The translations under genes were made by a program, and so were the position numbers. DNA of 64,000 nt from Stenotrophomonas sp. BIO128-Bstrain. GTDB lineage: Bacteria > Pseudomonadota > Gammaproteobacteria > Xanthomonadales > Xanthomonadaceae. Below, in pieces: positions 19,781 through 28,400 of the stretch. Below the pieces are notes generated by a model. The model searched no databases. It had not been told where the DNA came from and saw only the letters and a list, made by a program, of their open reading frames with translations. The stretch is taken from the NCBI RefSeq assembly GCF_030128875.1, contig NZ_CP124620.1:372001-436000 (forward strand). Reading direction: 5' to 3'. Every line of letters starts with the position of its first letter. Position 1 is the stretch's first letter.

Positions 19781-19843
19781 CAGCCACGCATGGCGTGGCA
19801 CTACCTGCGCGGCGTTCTTGTAGAGCCACGCCATGCGTGGCTG
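19781..19843. repeat. SMAG repeat pair, head to head
   Basis: Two near-identical 24-nt GTAG palindromes (19781-19804 on minus, 19820-19843 on plus) flank a 15-nt spacer, with GTAG heads facing each other. The core of each is GCCACGC-(N)-GCGTGGC. Such dimers are characteristic of Stenotrophomonas SMAG elements. The pair lies between convergent tsaB and tonB and could fold as a strong bidirectional terminator or mRNA end. Confidence 0.85.
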
Positions 19844-19857
19844 GACCTTGCGCGCGA

Positions 19858-20745
19858 TCAGCGGTCGTCGCGCAGCTCCCCGCCGGGCAGGAACACCCAG
19901 GTGCGGGTGACCTGCAGGATGTCGATCGCATCCTCGGTCTTGGGCAGTGGCGGGAACGGCTGGGCGAGCGTGATCACGCGCAGCGCGGTTTCATCGAGCA
20001 GCGGGGTGCCGCTGGACTGCAGGATGCGGGCACTTTCCACCGTGCCGTCGCGGCGCACCCCGACGGTGATCACTACCTGCCCGCCGAGCCGGCGCGCGCG
20101 CGCCTCGTCGGGGTAATTCAGATTGCCGACACGCTCGGCGCGGTCGACCCAGGCACGCAGATAGTTGGCATAGGCGTATTCGCGGGTACTGGCCGAAACG
20201 AACTTGCGGTTCGGGCGCTTGGCGTACTGCGCCGAGCGCAGGTGCACTTCGGCGGCCAGCCGTGCCATCTCCACGTCACGCTGCTCGCGCGCGGTCATCG
20301 GCGCATCCGGGCGGGGCTGCTCGGGCAGCGGCTGTGGCTGGGCTGCCGCAACCGTGTCGGTGCCATTGCGGCTGTTGACCACGCGGGTCTGCGGCGGCGG
20401 CACGCTGGCCGCCTCCTGGCGCTGCTGCGGAACCGGCGACAGCCCGGCCTGCGCCTGCGGCACGATCCCGGCCTGGTTGTCGCGCGGGCGTTGCACCTTG
20501 TCGTGGTCGCCACCGCCCTGCTGGTTGGCCTGGGCCAGGAAGTCGGCCTGCTTGGGCGTCAGCGGTGTCTGGGTCTGGCTGAAGATCACATCCAGGGTCG
20601 GTACCAGCGGGGCGCTGTCACTCACCGCGAAGCCGACCCCGAGGATCAGCAGGGCGTGCACGAGCACCGACAGCGTCAGGGTCGCGCCCAGCCGCTGGGA
20701 TTCGCGCGCCTGCCACGTCGGCACCGGGGCGACGCTGGCGCTCAT
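19858..20745 (-). CDS. tonB: Energy transducer TonB (TonB3-like)
   Basis: The 295-aa product has one N-terminal TM helix (about 22-42, LTLSVLVHALLILGVGFAV), a Pro/Gln-rich periplasmic spacer and a C-terminal TonB domain (LNYPDEARARRLGGQVVITVGV, then VTRTWVFLPGG). It overlaps the gshB stop by 4 bp. In P. aeruginosa the gene at this same place beside gshB and pilG is tonB3, whose disruption impairs twitching motility. The synteny suggests a similar role here, not general siderophore uptake. No exbBD genes are nearby. Confidence 0.88.
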   Translation of the reverse strand: MSASVAPVPTWQARESQRLGATLTLSVLVHALLILGVGFAVSDSAPLVPTLDVIFSQTQTPLTPKQADFLAQANQQGGGDHDKVQRPRDNQAGIVPQAQAGLSPVPQQRQEAASVPPPQTRVVNSRNGTDTVAAAQPQPLPEQPRPDAPMTAREQRDVEMARLAAEVHLRSAQYAKRPNRKFVSASTREYAYANYLRAWVDRAERVGNLNYPDEARARRLGGQVVITVGVRRDGTVESARILQSSGTPLLDETALRVITLAQPFPPLPKTEDAIDILQVTRTWVFLPGGELRDDR

Positions 20746-21692
20746 CGCGGCAGGCCGGCCTCGATCGCGTCGAACAGGGTGCCGGCGATGTTCAGCCCGA
20801 ACTGGGCGTCGAGCTCGCGCACGCAGGTGGGGCTGGTGACGTTGACTTCGGTCAGGTAGTCGCCGATCACGTCCAGGCCGACGAAGCGCATGCCGCGCCG
20901 CTTCATTTCCGGCCCGACCTGGGCGGCGATCCAGCGGTCGCGCTCGCTCAGCGGGCGGCCTTCGCCGCGGCCGCCGGCGGCCAGGTTGCCGCGGAATTCG
21001 TCGCCCTGCGGAATCCGCGCCAGGCAGTAATCCACCGGCTCGCCATCCACCAGCAGGATGCGCTTGTCGCCGGCGGTGATGTCCGGGATGAACTTCTGCG
21101 CCAGGGCCAGCGTGCGCTCGCCGTCGGTCAGGGTTTCCAGGATCACGTTGAGATTGGGGTCGCCGGTGCCGCTGCGGAAGATCGAGCGGCCGCCCATGCC
21201 GTCCAGCGGCTTGAGCACGGCCTGGCCGTGTTCGAGCACGAAGGCCTTCAGGTCGGCGTTGCGGCGGCTGACCAGGGTCGGCGGGCAGCACTGCGGGAAC
21301 AGCAGGGCGGCCAGTTTCTCGTTGTAGTCGCGCAGTCCCTGCGGGTCGTTGACCACCATCGCACCGGCCTGCTGGGCGACGCTGAGCACGTGGGTATCGT
21401 AGATGAATTCGGCATCGACCGGCGGGTCCTTGCGCATCAGCACGACCTGGCCGGGGCCGAACACGGTCTGGCTGAAGTCGCCCAGGGTGAACCAGTCGTT
21501 CTTGTCCTCGCGCACCTGCAGCGGGGCGGTGCGGGCGATGGCCTGGCCGTCGCGCAGGGCCAGCCCACCGGGGCTGACGTAGTGCAGGGCATGGCCGCGG
21601 CGCTGGGCTTCCAGCAGCATCGCGAAGGTGGTGTCCTTGGCAATCTTGATATGGGCGATGGGGTCCATCACCACGATGACATTCAACGGCAT
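20742..21692 (-). CDS. gshB: Glutathione synthetase
   Basis: GshB ligates glycine to gamma-glutamylcysteine using ATP. The 316-aa product matches the family length and shows the ATP-grasp features VLKPLDGMGGRSIFR and FVGLDVIGDYLTEVNVTSPTC. The ATG at 21692 (MPLNVIVVMDPIAHIK) fits the conserved N-terminus; an in-frame extension upstream lacks conservation. It is translationally coupled to tonB by an ATGA overlap and divergent from pilG. Confidence 0.95.
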   Translation of the reverse strand: MPLNVIVVMDPIAHIKIAKDTTFAMLLEAQRRGHALHYVSPGGLALRDGQAIARTAPLQVREDKNDWFTLGDFSQTVFGPGQVVLMRKDPPVDAEFIYDTHVLSVAQQAGAMVVNDPQGLRDYNEKLAALLFPQCCPPTLVSRRNADLKAFVLEHGQAVLKPLDGMGGRSIFRSGTGDPNLNVILETLTDGERTLALAQKFIPDITAGDKRILLVDGEPVDYCLARIPQGDEFRGNLAAGGRGEGRPLSERDRWIAAQVGPEMKRRGMRFVGLDVIGDYLTEVNVTSPTCVRELDAQFGLNIAGTLFDAIEAGLPR

Positions 21693-21863
21693 GGTCGCAA
21701 CCTGGCGGGCAGGCCGATGATGGTAGCGACAATGGCCCGGCAATGCCTGCCCCGGGGGCCGGAACGCAGTGTCCGGCCCGGCCGGGGAACGGGCCGGGTT
21801 TGCGCAAAAGGGGCGTGCCGCGCACCGGCTGGCCCGCTCGCGGCGGGGCCGCGGTGGGTGTGC

Positions 21864-21893
21864 TTGAAGCGCGCGCCGGTATTGGGATATAGA
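21864..21893 (+). promoter_or_regulatory. Putative sigma-70 promoter of the pil-chp operon
   Basis: TTGAAG (21864-21869) and TATAGA (21888-21893) are separated by 18 bp, and the -10 lies about 60 bp upstream of pilG. It is the best match in the 258-bp gshB-pilG gap, the rest of which is GC-rich with short CCGGCC inverted repeats. Confidence 0.5.
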
Positions 21894-21951
21894 TACGCTT
21901 TCGCAGCGGCGCCGGGGATCAGCGCAAGCGTCGCGAGCTTGGGGAAAGGTA

Positions 21952-22353
21952 ATGACTGAATACATGGCTGCGGGTGGGGAACTCGCAGGGCTGCGCGTGA
22001 TGGTCATCGATGATTCGAAGACCATCCGCAGGACCGCGGAAACCCTCTTGAAGCGGGAAGGCTGCGAGGTGGTGACCGCGACCGATGGTTTCGAGGCGTT
22101 GGCCAAGATCGCCGACCAACAGCCGCAGATCATCTTCGTGGACATCATGATGCCGCGGCTGGACGGGTATCAGACCTGTGCGCTGATCAAGGGCAACCAG
22201 CTGTTCAAAGCCACGCCGGTGATCATGCTGTCCTCCAAGGATGGCCTGTTCGACAAGGCGCGCGGCCGCATCGTCGGCTCGGAGCAGTACCTGACCAAGC
22301 CATTCACGCGTGAAGAACTGCTGGGTGCCATCCGCACATACGTCAACGCCTGA
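21952..22353 (+). CDS. pilG: Twitching motility response regulator PilG
   Basis: This stand-alone receiver (133 aa) is phosphorylated by ChpA and promotes type IV pilus extension. The receiver core is clear: acidic pair in MVIDDSKTIRR, phospho-acceptor Asp in IIFVDIMMPRLDG, and Lys in YLTKPFTREEL. It is the first gene of the pilG-pilH-pilI-pilJ-chpA operon, in the same order as in P. aeruginosa. GGGGAAAGG precedes the ATG. Confidence 0.95.
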   Translation: MTEYMAAGGELAGLRVMVIDDSKTIRRTAETLLKREGCEVVTATDGFEALAKIADQQPQIIFVDIMMPRLDGYQTCALIKGNQLFKATPVIMLSSKDGLFDKARGRIVGSEQYLTKPFTREELLGAIRTYVNA

Positions 22354-22371
22354 CCAGGGGGGAAAGGCACA

Positions 22372-22734
22372 ATGGCTCGAATCGTACTGATCGAGGATTC
22401 ACCGACCGACCGTGCGGTGTTCACGCAATGGTTGACCAAGGCCGGTCATGAAGTCCTGGAAGCGGACAACGCCGAGGACGGGCTCAAGCTCGTGCGCGAG
22501 CAGTCCCCGCAGCTGGTGCTGATGGACGTGGTCCTGCCGGGCATGAGTGGCTTCCAGGCCACCCGTGCGATGGCGCGCGACGCGGCCACCAAACATATCC
22601 CGGTGGTCATCGTCAGCACCAAGGCGATGGAAACCGACAAGGCGTGGGGGCTGCGCCAGGGGGCGGCCGACTACATCGTCAAGCCGCCGCGCGAGGAGGA
22701 ACTGATCGCGCGGATCAACCAGTTGGTGGTCTGA
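22372..22734 (+). CDS. pilH: Twitching motility response regulator PilH
   Basis: This second single-domain CheY-like receiver (120 aa) has IVLIEDSPTDRAVF, phospho-Asp in LVLMDVVLPGMSG and Lys in YIVKPPREEEL. In P. aeruginosa PilH counteracts PilG, favouring retraction and acting as a phosphate sink. It is 18 bp after pilG, and its stop overlaps the pilI start (TGATG), so the two are translationally coupled. Confidence 0.94.
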   Translation: MARIVLIEDSPTDRAVFTQWLTKAGHEVLEADNAEDGLKLVREQSPQLVLMDVVLPGMSGFQATRAMARDAATKHIPVVIVSTKAMETDKAWGLRQGAADYIVKPPREEELIARINQLVV

Positions 22735-23264
22735 TGCGTTCTCCTTTCGACATCCTCCAGGGCTATGAGCGGCGCAGCCTGGCCCATGCGGTGCAGCTGC
22801 CCGAGCGGCAGTTCTCGCAGGACCTGTGGCGTGGCGTCGGTTACCGGGTCGGCAAGCGCCGGCTGGTGTCGGATTTCCGCGAAGTGGTGGAAATCGTGCC
22901 GATGCCGCCGGTCACCCCGGTGCCCGGCGCGCAGCCGTGGCTGCTGGGCGTGGGCAACCTGCGCGGCAACCTGTTCCCGGTGGTCGACCTGAAGTTCTTC
23001 CTGGAAGGTGAGCGCACCGTGCAGCAGGAAGGCCAGCGCGTGCTGATCATGCGCCAGGCCGGCGGTGACGTGGCGCTGACCATCGATGAACTGTTCGGCC
23101 AGCGCAGCTTCGAGCTGGACCAGGACATCGTCGCCGGCGATCTGGCCACCGGCCGCTACGCACATTTCATCGATCGCGCCTTCCATGGCGATGGCCATGA
23201 CTGGGGCGTGTTCTCGCTGTCGCTGCTGTCGCGTACCCCCGAATTCAGGCAGGCCGCGGCCTGA
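22734..23264 (+). CDS. pilI: Chemotaxis scaffold protein PilI (CheW-like)
   Basis: PilI is the CheW-type adaptor that couples the PilJ receptor to the ChpA kinase. The 176-aa product contains a CheW domain (about 40-170) with PVTPVPGAQPWLLGVGNLRGNLFPVVDL. The ATG at 22734 overlaps the pilH stop codon. Confidence 0.92.
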   Translation: MRSPFDILQGYERRSLAHAVQLPERQFSQDLWRGVGYRVGKRRLVSDFREVVEIVPMPPVTPVPGAQPWLLGVGNLRGNLFPVVDLKFFLEGERTVQQEGQRVLIMRQAGGDVALTIDELFGQRSFELDQDIVAGDLATGRYAHFIDRAFHGDGHDWGVFSLSLLSRTPEFRQAAA

Positions 23265-23307
23265 CCCCAGGCGCCTGTCTCTCCGTATTGAAGATCGAGG
23301 TTGAACG

Positions 23308-25344
23308 ATGAGTACTACTTCGGAATCCGCCAAGGCCGGCAAGTTCGGTTCGGTGGGCACCAATTTCTGGCTCGGCCTGCTGGCCGTGTCGATGATCGTG
23401 TTCGGCGTCAACACCGGCGTGGCGACCTGGCAGGGCAGTCGCCTGGCCAGTGCCAGTACCGATGCCGCGAACCTGCAGGTGCTCTCGCAGCAGCTCGCCA
23501 ACCAGGGCCGTGAAGCGGTGTCGGGCAACGCCCAGGCGTTCACCGCGTTCAAGCTGACCAAGAGTGACATCGAAACCACCGTCAGTGGCCTGAAGGGCCG
23601 CTACGGGACCGAAACCAATGTCGCCGGGCCGCTGAACACGCTGATCCAGACCTGGGAGCCGCTCGGCAAGAGCGCCGGCCAGCTGGTCGCCAGCGAACCG
23701 GCCGTGCTGGCCCTGGCTGGCAATGCCAACAACTTCGTCAACGGCGTGCCCGCACTGCAGGCGCAGCTGAACGAAGTGGTCCGCGCGATGTCGGCCAGCG
23801 GCGCCCCGTCCTCACAGGTCTACAACGCGCTGCAGCAGGTGGTGGTGGTCGGCTCGATGGCCCGCCGGGTGACGGAAATGCGCGCCGGTGGCGCCAATGC
23901 CGCGGCCGCCGGCGATGCGCTCGCCCGCGACTCGGTCGTGTTCACCCAGGTGCTCGACGCACTGCGCAATGGCAACGAGGAACTGGGCATCGCCGCGGTC
24001 CGCAACGGCCCGGCACTGGCCGCGCTGGAGCAGTCGCAGAAGCAGTGGGACACCATGAAGCAGGACGCCGACGCGATCCTGGCCAGCTCCCGCCAGCTGT
24101 TCGCCGCGCAGTCGTCGGCCGCTGCCCTGACCGGCGGTTCGGCGGACATGCTGCGCGACAGCAAGAAGCTGTTCGAAGCGTTCTCCTCGTTCGGCTCGCT
24201 GCGCGATACCCGCCTGTTCCCGAACTTCTGGCTGGGCGTGGCCTCCGGCGCGTTCTCGCTGATCGCCATCGTCGGGTTCGTCGGCAGCACCGTGCGCAGC
24301 CGCTCGCGCGAGCAGGAACTGCGGTACCAGACCCAGGTGGAATACAACAGCCGCAACCAGCAGGCCATCATGCGGCTGCTGGATGAAATCAGCTCGCTGG
24401 GTGAAGGCGACCTGACGGTGAAGGCCTCGGTGACCGAGGACATGACCGGCGCCATCGCCGACGCCATCAACTACGCCGTGGATGAGCTGCGCCATCTGGT
24501 GACCACGATCAACGACACTTCGGCCAAGGTCGCCGTGTCGACCCAGGAAACCCAGGCCACTGCGATGCAGCTGGCCGAAGCAGCCGGCCACCAGGCCAAC
24601 CAGATCACCTCCGCCTCGGACCGGATCGGCGAAATCGCATCGAGCATCGAGCAGGTGTCGCGCAACTCGGCCGAGTCTGCCGACGTGGCGCAGCGCTCGG
24701 TGATCATCGCCGCCGAAGGTGCCGGCGTGGTGCGCGAGACGATCCAGGGCATGGACCAGATCCGCGACCAGATCCAGGAAACCTCCAAGCGCATCAAGCG
24801 ACTGGGTGAGTCCTCGCAGGAAATCGGCTCGATCGTGGAACTGATCAACGACATTTCCGAGCAGACCAACATCCTGGCGTTGAACGCGGCCGTGCAGGCC
24901 GCTTCGGCCGGTGAGGCCGGTCGCGGTTTCGCCGTGGTGGCCGACGAAGTGCAGCGCCTGGCAGAGCGTACCTCCGGTGCGACCCGACGGATCGAGAATC
25001 TGGTCCAGGCCATTCAGGCCGATACCAACGAAGCGGTCAGTTCGATGGAGCAGACCACCGCCGAAGTGGTCTCCGGCGCGCGCCTGGCCGAAGACGCCGG
25101 TACCGCGCTGACCGAAATCGAGCGCGTCTCCAACGCACTGAACAACCTCATCAAGAACATCTCGATCGCTGCCCAGCAGCAGTCGGCCGCGGCATCGGAC
25201 ATCACCCGCACCATGGGCGTGATCCGTCAGATTACCGGCCAGACCTCGCAGGGCGCGGGACAGACCGCCGAGTCGATCGGCCACCTGGCACAGCTGGCGG
25301 CCGACCTGCGCCGCTCGGTTGCCGACTTCAAGCTGCCGGCGTGA
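23308..25344 (+). CDS. pilJ: Type IV pilus methyl-accepting chemoreceptor PilJ
   Basis: This 678-aa receptor has a TM helix near residues 18-40, a periplasmic PilJ sensing domain, a second TM (about 306-330), a HAMP-like linker and a long cytoplasmic MCP signalling hairpin whose tip reads [20 protein letters not shown]. It senses surface contact or pilin signals in P. aeruginosa. The gene that normally follows, the methyltransferase pilK, is absent here, so adaptation by methylation may be lost or supplied in trans. Confidence 0.95.
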   Translation: MSTTSESAKAGKFGSVGTNFWLGLLAVSMIVFGVNTGVATWQGSRLASASTDAANLQVLSQQLANQGREAVSGNAQAFTAFKLTKSDIETTVSGLKGRYGTETNVAGPLNTLIQTWEPLGKSAGQLVASEPAVLALAGNANNFVNGVPALQAQLNEVVRAMSASGAPSSQVYNALQQVVVVGSMARRVTEMRAGGANAAAAGDALARDSVVFTQVLDALRNGNEELGIAAVRNGPALAALEQSQKQWDTMKQDADAILASSRQLFAAQSSAAALTGGSADMLRDSKKLFEAFSSFGSLRDTRLFPNFWLGVASGAFSLIAIVGFVGSTVRSRSREQELRYQTQVEYNSRNQQAIMRLLDEISSLGEGDLTVKASVTEDMTGAIADAINYAVDELRHLVTTINDTSAKVAVSTQETQATAMQLAEAAGHQANQITSASDRIGEIASSIEQVSRNSAESADVAQRSVIIAAEGAGVVRETIQGMDQIRDQIQETSKRIKRLGESSQEIGSIVELINDISEQTNILALNAAVQAASAGEAGRGFAVVADEVQRLAERTSGATRRIENLVQAIQADTNEAVSSMEQTTAEVVSGARLAEDAGTALTEIERVSNALNNLIKNISIAAQQQSAAASDITRTMGVIRQITGQTSQGAGQTAESIGHLAQLAADLRRSVADFKLPA

Positions 25345-25379
25345 GCCACGGGCAGGGCGGAGAGGGAAGGAACAAGCAG

Positions 25380-25442
25380 ATGATGCATCGCGAGAAATCA
25401 CCGCACGCCATGTGCGCCGAGCTGCCGGGAGACCTGGCATGA
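25380..25442 (+). CDS. Possible 20-codon leader ORF coupled to chpA
   Basis: In the 94-bp pilJ-chpA gap, a frame beginning with two ATG codons encodes MMHREKSPHAMCAELPGDLA. GGAAGGA lies 9 nt upstream, and its TGA overlaps the chpA ATG as ATGA. It could serve translational coupling of chpA, or be chance, since chpA also has its own GGGAG site. No homologue is known to me. Confidence 0.25.
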   Translation: MMHREKSPHAMCAELPGDLA

Positions 25443-28400
25443 GCACGCTGCGCGATGCCATGAGCCATGCTGCGCTGGGCTGGGTCAAGCCGGAGCTGGA
25501 CGAGACCCTGCGCCAGGTGCGCAACGAGGTCGAGTACTACGTGGAAGACCCTGCCGACGGCAGCCGGATGCGCTTCTGCGCCGGCTACCTGCACCAGGTG
25601 CAGGGCACCCTGCGCATGGTCGAGCTGTACGCCCCGGCGATGGTGGCCGAGGAGCTGGAACAGCTGGCCAACGCGATCGGCGCCGGCGACGTGCCCGACC
25701 GCGATGAAGCCTGCGCCACGCTGATGCGTGGCAGCGTGCTGCTGCCCGATTACCTGGAGCGCCTGCAGAACGGCCACCGCGACATCCCGATCGTGCTGCT
25801 GCCGCTGCTCAACGACATCCGCTCCGCACGCGCGGCACCGGGCATCAATGAAAGCGTGCTGTTCGCCTTCGCGCCGGACAGCGCGAGTGCCACCGAGGCC
25901 GAGCTGGACCACGCGCGCGGCAGCCTGAGCGGCCGCAACCGCGAGCTGCTCGATACGGTCGGCAACGCGGTCAAGGAAGAGCTGCTGCGGATCAAGGACG
26001 CGCTGGACCTGCACCTGCGTACCGGCGGCGAGCCGGTGCAATTGCAGACCCAGGTCAACGAGCTGGGCGCGGTCGCCGATACGCTGGGCATGATGGGCCT
26101 GGGCGTGGCCCGTGGCGTGGTCGTGCAGCAGCGCGATGCGCTGCGCGAGGTGGTCGAGGGCGTGCAGCAGATCGATGAAACGCTGTTGCTGGATATCGCC
26201 GGCGCGCTGCTGTACGTGGATGCCTCGCTGGACGACCAGGTCGCCCATCTGGGCGCCGGCGGCAGTGGCGAGGACGATCCCAGCGCGGTGGAGAACCGCC
26301 GCACGGTGGAAGTGCTGGCCCATGAAGCCATTGCCAATTTTGCTGCCGCGCGTGAGCATTTCGTCGCCTTCATCGAAACCAACTGGAATCACCAGCAGCT
26401 GCAGGAAGTGCCGCGCCTGCTCGGCGAGGTGGCCGGCGCGCTGCGCATGCTCGATCTGTCGGCCCCGGCCGACTACCTGCAGGGCGTGCGCCAGTACATC
26501 GCGGTGGAACTGCTCGGCAAGCAGCGCGTGCCCAGTGGGCGCCAGCTGGACACCTTGGCCGATGCCATGGCCAGCCTGGAGTACTACCTGGAAGCCCTGC
26601 GCGAACGCCGGCCGGGCCGCGACGACATCCTGGACATCACCCGCAGCAGCCTGGAAACCCTGCGTTACTGGCCGCTGCCGGATGCGAACCAGCCAACCGC
26701 CGACACCGGCCCGGAATCGCTGCCGGTTGCGCCCGAACCCATCGAACTGACACCGTGGGACGCGCCGGCCCCCGAGCCGATCGAGCTCGCGGTGACCGCC
26801 GAGGTACCGCGCCCGGCCAACCTGCCGCCGCCGCTGCCGGACTTCACCTTCGATCCGCCGCCGGCGGCCGCCGCGCCCGTGACACCGCCGCCGGTGGCGC
26901 TGGTGTTCGATGCCTCCACCGCGCCGGTCACTGCCGATGCGCCGCAGTGGACGCTGGGCCAGCAGGACGACGCCGATGAAGGGCTGACGTTTGCCCATCT
27001 CGACCCGATCATTGCCGACCTGCCGCCCGGCGCTGCGTGGGGGGGGGCCTCGCTGCCGCCCGCGCTGCAGGCCGATCGCATGGGCGACGACGTCGCCGAC
27101 GCCCCGCTGGAGATGCCGGCCTTCGTGGCCACCGGCGCCGGGTTCGATCCGGTGGCTGCCGAGCACGAGCTGCTGGCGCTGAGCGACGAGCCGATCGAAT
27201 TCACCTTCGATGACGGCCTGCGCAACGCCGATGACGTGCTCTCGCTGCAGATCGATGACACTGACGCTGACATCGATAGCGATACTGATACCGGTACTGA
27301 TATCGATACCGATACCCATAGCGGTACCGATACTGATACCGACAGCGACAGCATTGATGCAGGGGCCGCGGCTTCGTCCAGCGTCACGCCGGGCGAGGTG
27401 GATGTGCAAGCGCTGCCGACGTTCCTGCAGGAGATTCCCGTCGCATCGGCGCAGGACAGCGCCGCGCCGCCGCTCGACCCGTTCGCCGACGATGTCGACA
27501 CGGCCGCCGAGGCCGCAGCCGATGCAGCGCAGCCGAACGCCACGGTGCGCGATGCGGTGATCGGCCGTATCGAGCTGGACGATGCCGCTACCCGCTTCCT
27601 GGCCGAGCTGGATGCCGCCGCGGCGCAGTTCCGCCCGGAAGGCGCCGACACCGAGACCGTGCCGACGGCCGCCGCAGCGGGGAGCCCGGCGGTGGCCGCG
27701 TCCGCCGATGACATCAGCATCGAGGCGGGCTTCGAAGACGATGGCGAGAACATCGACCAGGACATCCGCGAGGTGTTCATCGAAGAGTTCGACGAAGAGC
27801 TGGTGAACCTGGGCAACCTGCTTCCGGCCTGGCGCGCCGCGCCGGACAACCTGGACCGCCTGCGCCCGATCCGTCGCGTGTTCCATACCCTCAAGGGCAG
27901 TGGCCGACTGGTGGGTGCGCGCACCCTGGGCGAGTTCAGCTGGAAGATCGAGGGCATGCTCAACCGCGTGCTCGATGGCAGCCGCCCGGCCTCGCCGGCC
28001 GTGGTTGCGCTGGTCGGCCAGGCCTACGACGCGCTGCCGCAGCTCAACGCGGCACTGCGCGATGGCAGTCGTGTCACCGCCGATCTGCAGGCCATGCAGG
28101 CCATCGCCGATCGCGTGGCCGCGGGCGAAGAGACCTTCCACGTGCCGCTGCAGCGGGCGGCGAGCGCCGCGGTGCCGACGGTCATGGAGACCGTTGCGGC
28201 CGAGGCTGTGCCGGTGATCGAGAGTACGCCGGCCAACATCGACAGCGTGCTGCGCGAGATCCTGGAAGCCGAGGTCGAGGTGCACCAGGCGACGCTGCAG
28301 GCGTGGCTGGATGCGGCTGCCGATGCTCCGCAGCCGGTGACCGACGGCCTGCTGCGCGCCGTGCACACGATGAACGGTGCTTTCGCCATGACCGATGTGC

